DNA of 6,339 bases from Desulfonatronovibrio sp. (GTDB taxonomy: Bacteria; Desulfobacterota; Desulfovibrionia; Desulfovibrionales; Desulfonatronovibrionaceae): NCBI GenBank assembly GCA_003558575.1, contig PWPY01000134.1:1-6339 (forward strand), written 5' to 3'. The number at the start of each line of letters is the position of its first letter. Within the stretch, counting starts at the first letter, position 1. The notes beneath the pieces are model-generated. The model was given only the letters and a program-made list of their open reading frames with translations, was not told where the DNA came from and did not search any database. A program made the position numbers and the translations under genes. Positions 5,871 through 6,339 of this stretch are shown here, piece after piece.

Positions 5871-6339
5871 ATGCTGAAGATACAGGACCTGCACGTCAAG
5901 GTCGGCGGCCATGAGGTCTTGCAGGGAATCAACCTGGAAATAGAACAGGGCGAAACCTTTATTTTGTTTGGTCCTAATGGATCAGGCAAGACTTCGCTGC
6001 TTATGACTCTCATGGGTTTTTCAGGATATGAAATTACCCAGGGAAAGATAATTTTTAAAGATATAGATATAACAGAAATGCCCACATATGAGCGGGCTAA
6101 ACTGGGGATTGGCATGTCTTTTCAGCGTCCCCCAACCATCCATGGTCTCAAGACCAGGGATATGGTTGGGCTTTGCGCTGGCGAGAACAAGGTTGATGTA
6201 GAGGCCCTTGCTGCCCAGGTCAATCTTACTGATTTTCTTGACCGGGATATCAATTCCGGGTTTTCAGGGGGAGAGATCAAACGTTCTGAGCTTTTGCAGC
6301 TTATGGCCCAGAATCCCAGTCTGGTCCTTTTTGATGAAC
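5871..6339 (+). CDS. SufC/SmsC-like Fe-S assembly ABC ATPase, 3' partial
   Basis: The first 156 residues of a soluble ABC-type ATPase; the frame is open to the right edge. It resembles SufC, which powers the SufB/SufD scaffold for iron-sulfur cluster assembly, rather than a membrane transporter subunit. Features in order: Walker A GPNGSGKT (34-41), Q-loop region [11 protein letters not shown] (83-93), signature [10 protein letters not shown] (131-140) and Walker B LVLFDE (151-156), ending just before the expected Pro. The form SGGExKRxE with ELLQ after it is characteristic of SufC-type proteins. The [12 protein letters not shown] version is closest, in my reading, to the two-gene minimal (SmsCB-type) systems of archaea and anaerobic bacteria. 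A SufB/SufD-like gene is therefore expected directly downstream, outside the window. It sits 74 bp after the rhomboid gene, behind a weak terminator. The promoter is not clear. Confidence 0.88.
   Translation, partial: MLKIQDLHVKVGGHEVLQGINLEIEQGETFILFGPNGSGKTSLLMTLMGFSGYEITQGKIIFKDIDITEMPTYERAKLGIGMSFQRPPTIHGLKTRDMVGLCAGENKVDVEALAAQVNLTDFLDRDINSGFSGGEIKRSELLQLMAQNPSLVLFDE

Noticed and set aside
5576..5914. 112-codon plus-strand frame spanning the end of the rhomboid gene and the start of the ATPase
   Set aside because: It is out of frame with both well-supported genes and its product has no recognisable motif.
5846..6115. 89-codon minus-strand frame opposite the ATPase gene
   Set aside because: It lies antisense to the Walker A and Q-loop coding region; a shadow frame.

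Overview
The window carries six genes, two of them cut by its edges. The moderately AT-rich sequence and the gene content suggest a Gram-negative, probably anaerobic deltaproteobacterium. I would guess Desulfovibrionales (sulfate reducers), for two reasons. A pseudouridine synthase fused to dephospho-CoA kinase is an architecture I recall from that group. The last gene is a SufC-like ATPase of the minimal type found in anaerobes and archaea. This placement is inference, with no 16S or other marker to confirm it.

Layout from left to right. (1) Bases 1-1853, + strand, 5' end missing: a membrane sensor phosphatase with a periplasmic Cache-like region, a transmembrane helix, HAMP and a SpoIIE/RsbU-type PP2C domain. 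(2) A 130-bp gap with a sigma70-like promoter and a small palindrome leads to purU (1984-2814, +), formyltetrahydrofolate deformylase. (3) Eight bases beyond the purU stop lies the end of a convergent - strand gene (2823-3335) for a secreted pentapeptide-repeat protein. (4) A 94-bp divergent region separates it from a + strand operon: a 540-residue RluA-type pseudouridine synthase/CoaE fusion (3430-5052, TTG start), then a rhomboid intramembrane protease (5068-5796, GTG start) 15 bp downstream. The rhomboid Shine-Dalgarno overlaps the stop codon of the fusion gene. (5) After a weak terminator-like hairpin, a SufC/SmsC-like ABC ATPase starts at 5871 and runs off the right edge.

The genes are mostly housekeeping: one-carbon balance (purU), RNA modification plus the last step of CoA synthesis (the fusion), membrane proteolysis (rhomboid) and Fe-S cluster assembly (the SufC-like ATPase). 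The Cache-HAMP-SpoIIE protein is the one clear signalling component; its anti-sigma partners are not in the window. I see no mobile elements, CRISPR arrays, tRNA or rRNA genes. The most notable features are the RluA-CoaE fusion, the cysteine-flanked secreted pentapeptide protein and the minimal-type SufC. I found no convincing undescribed multi-gene system.
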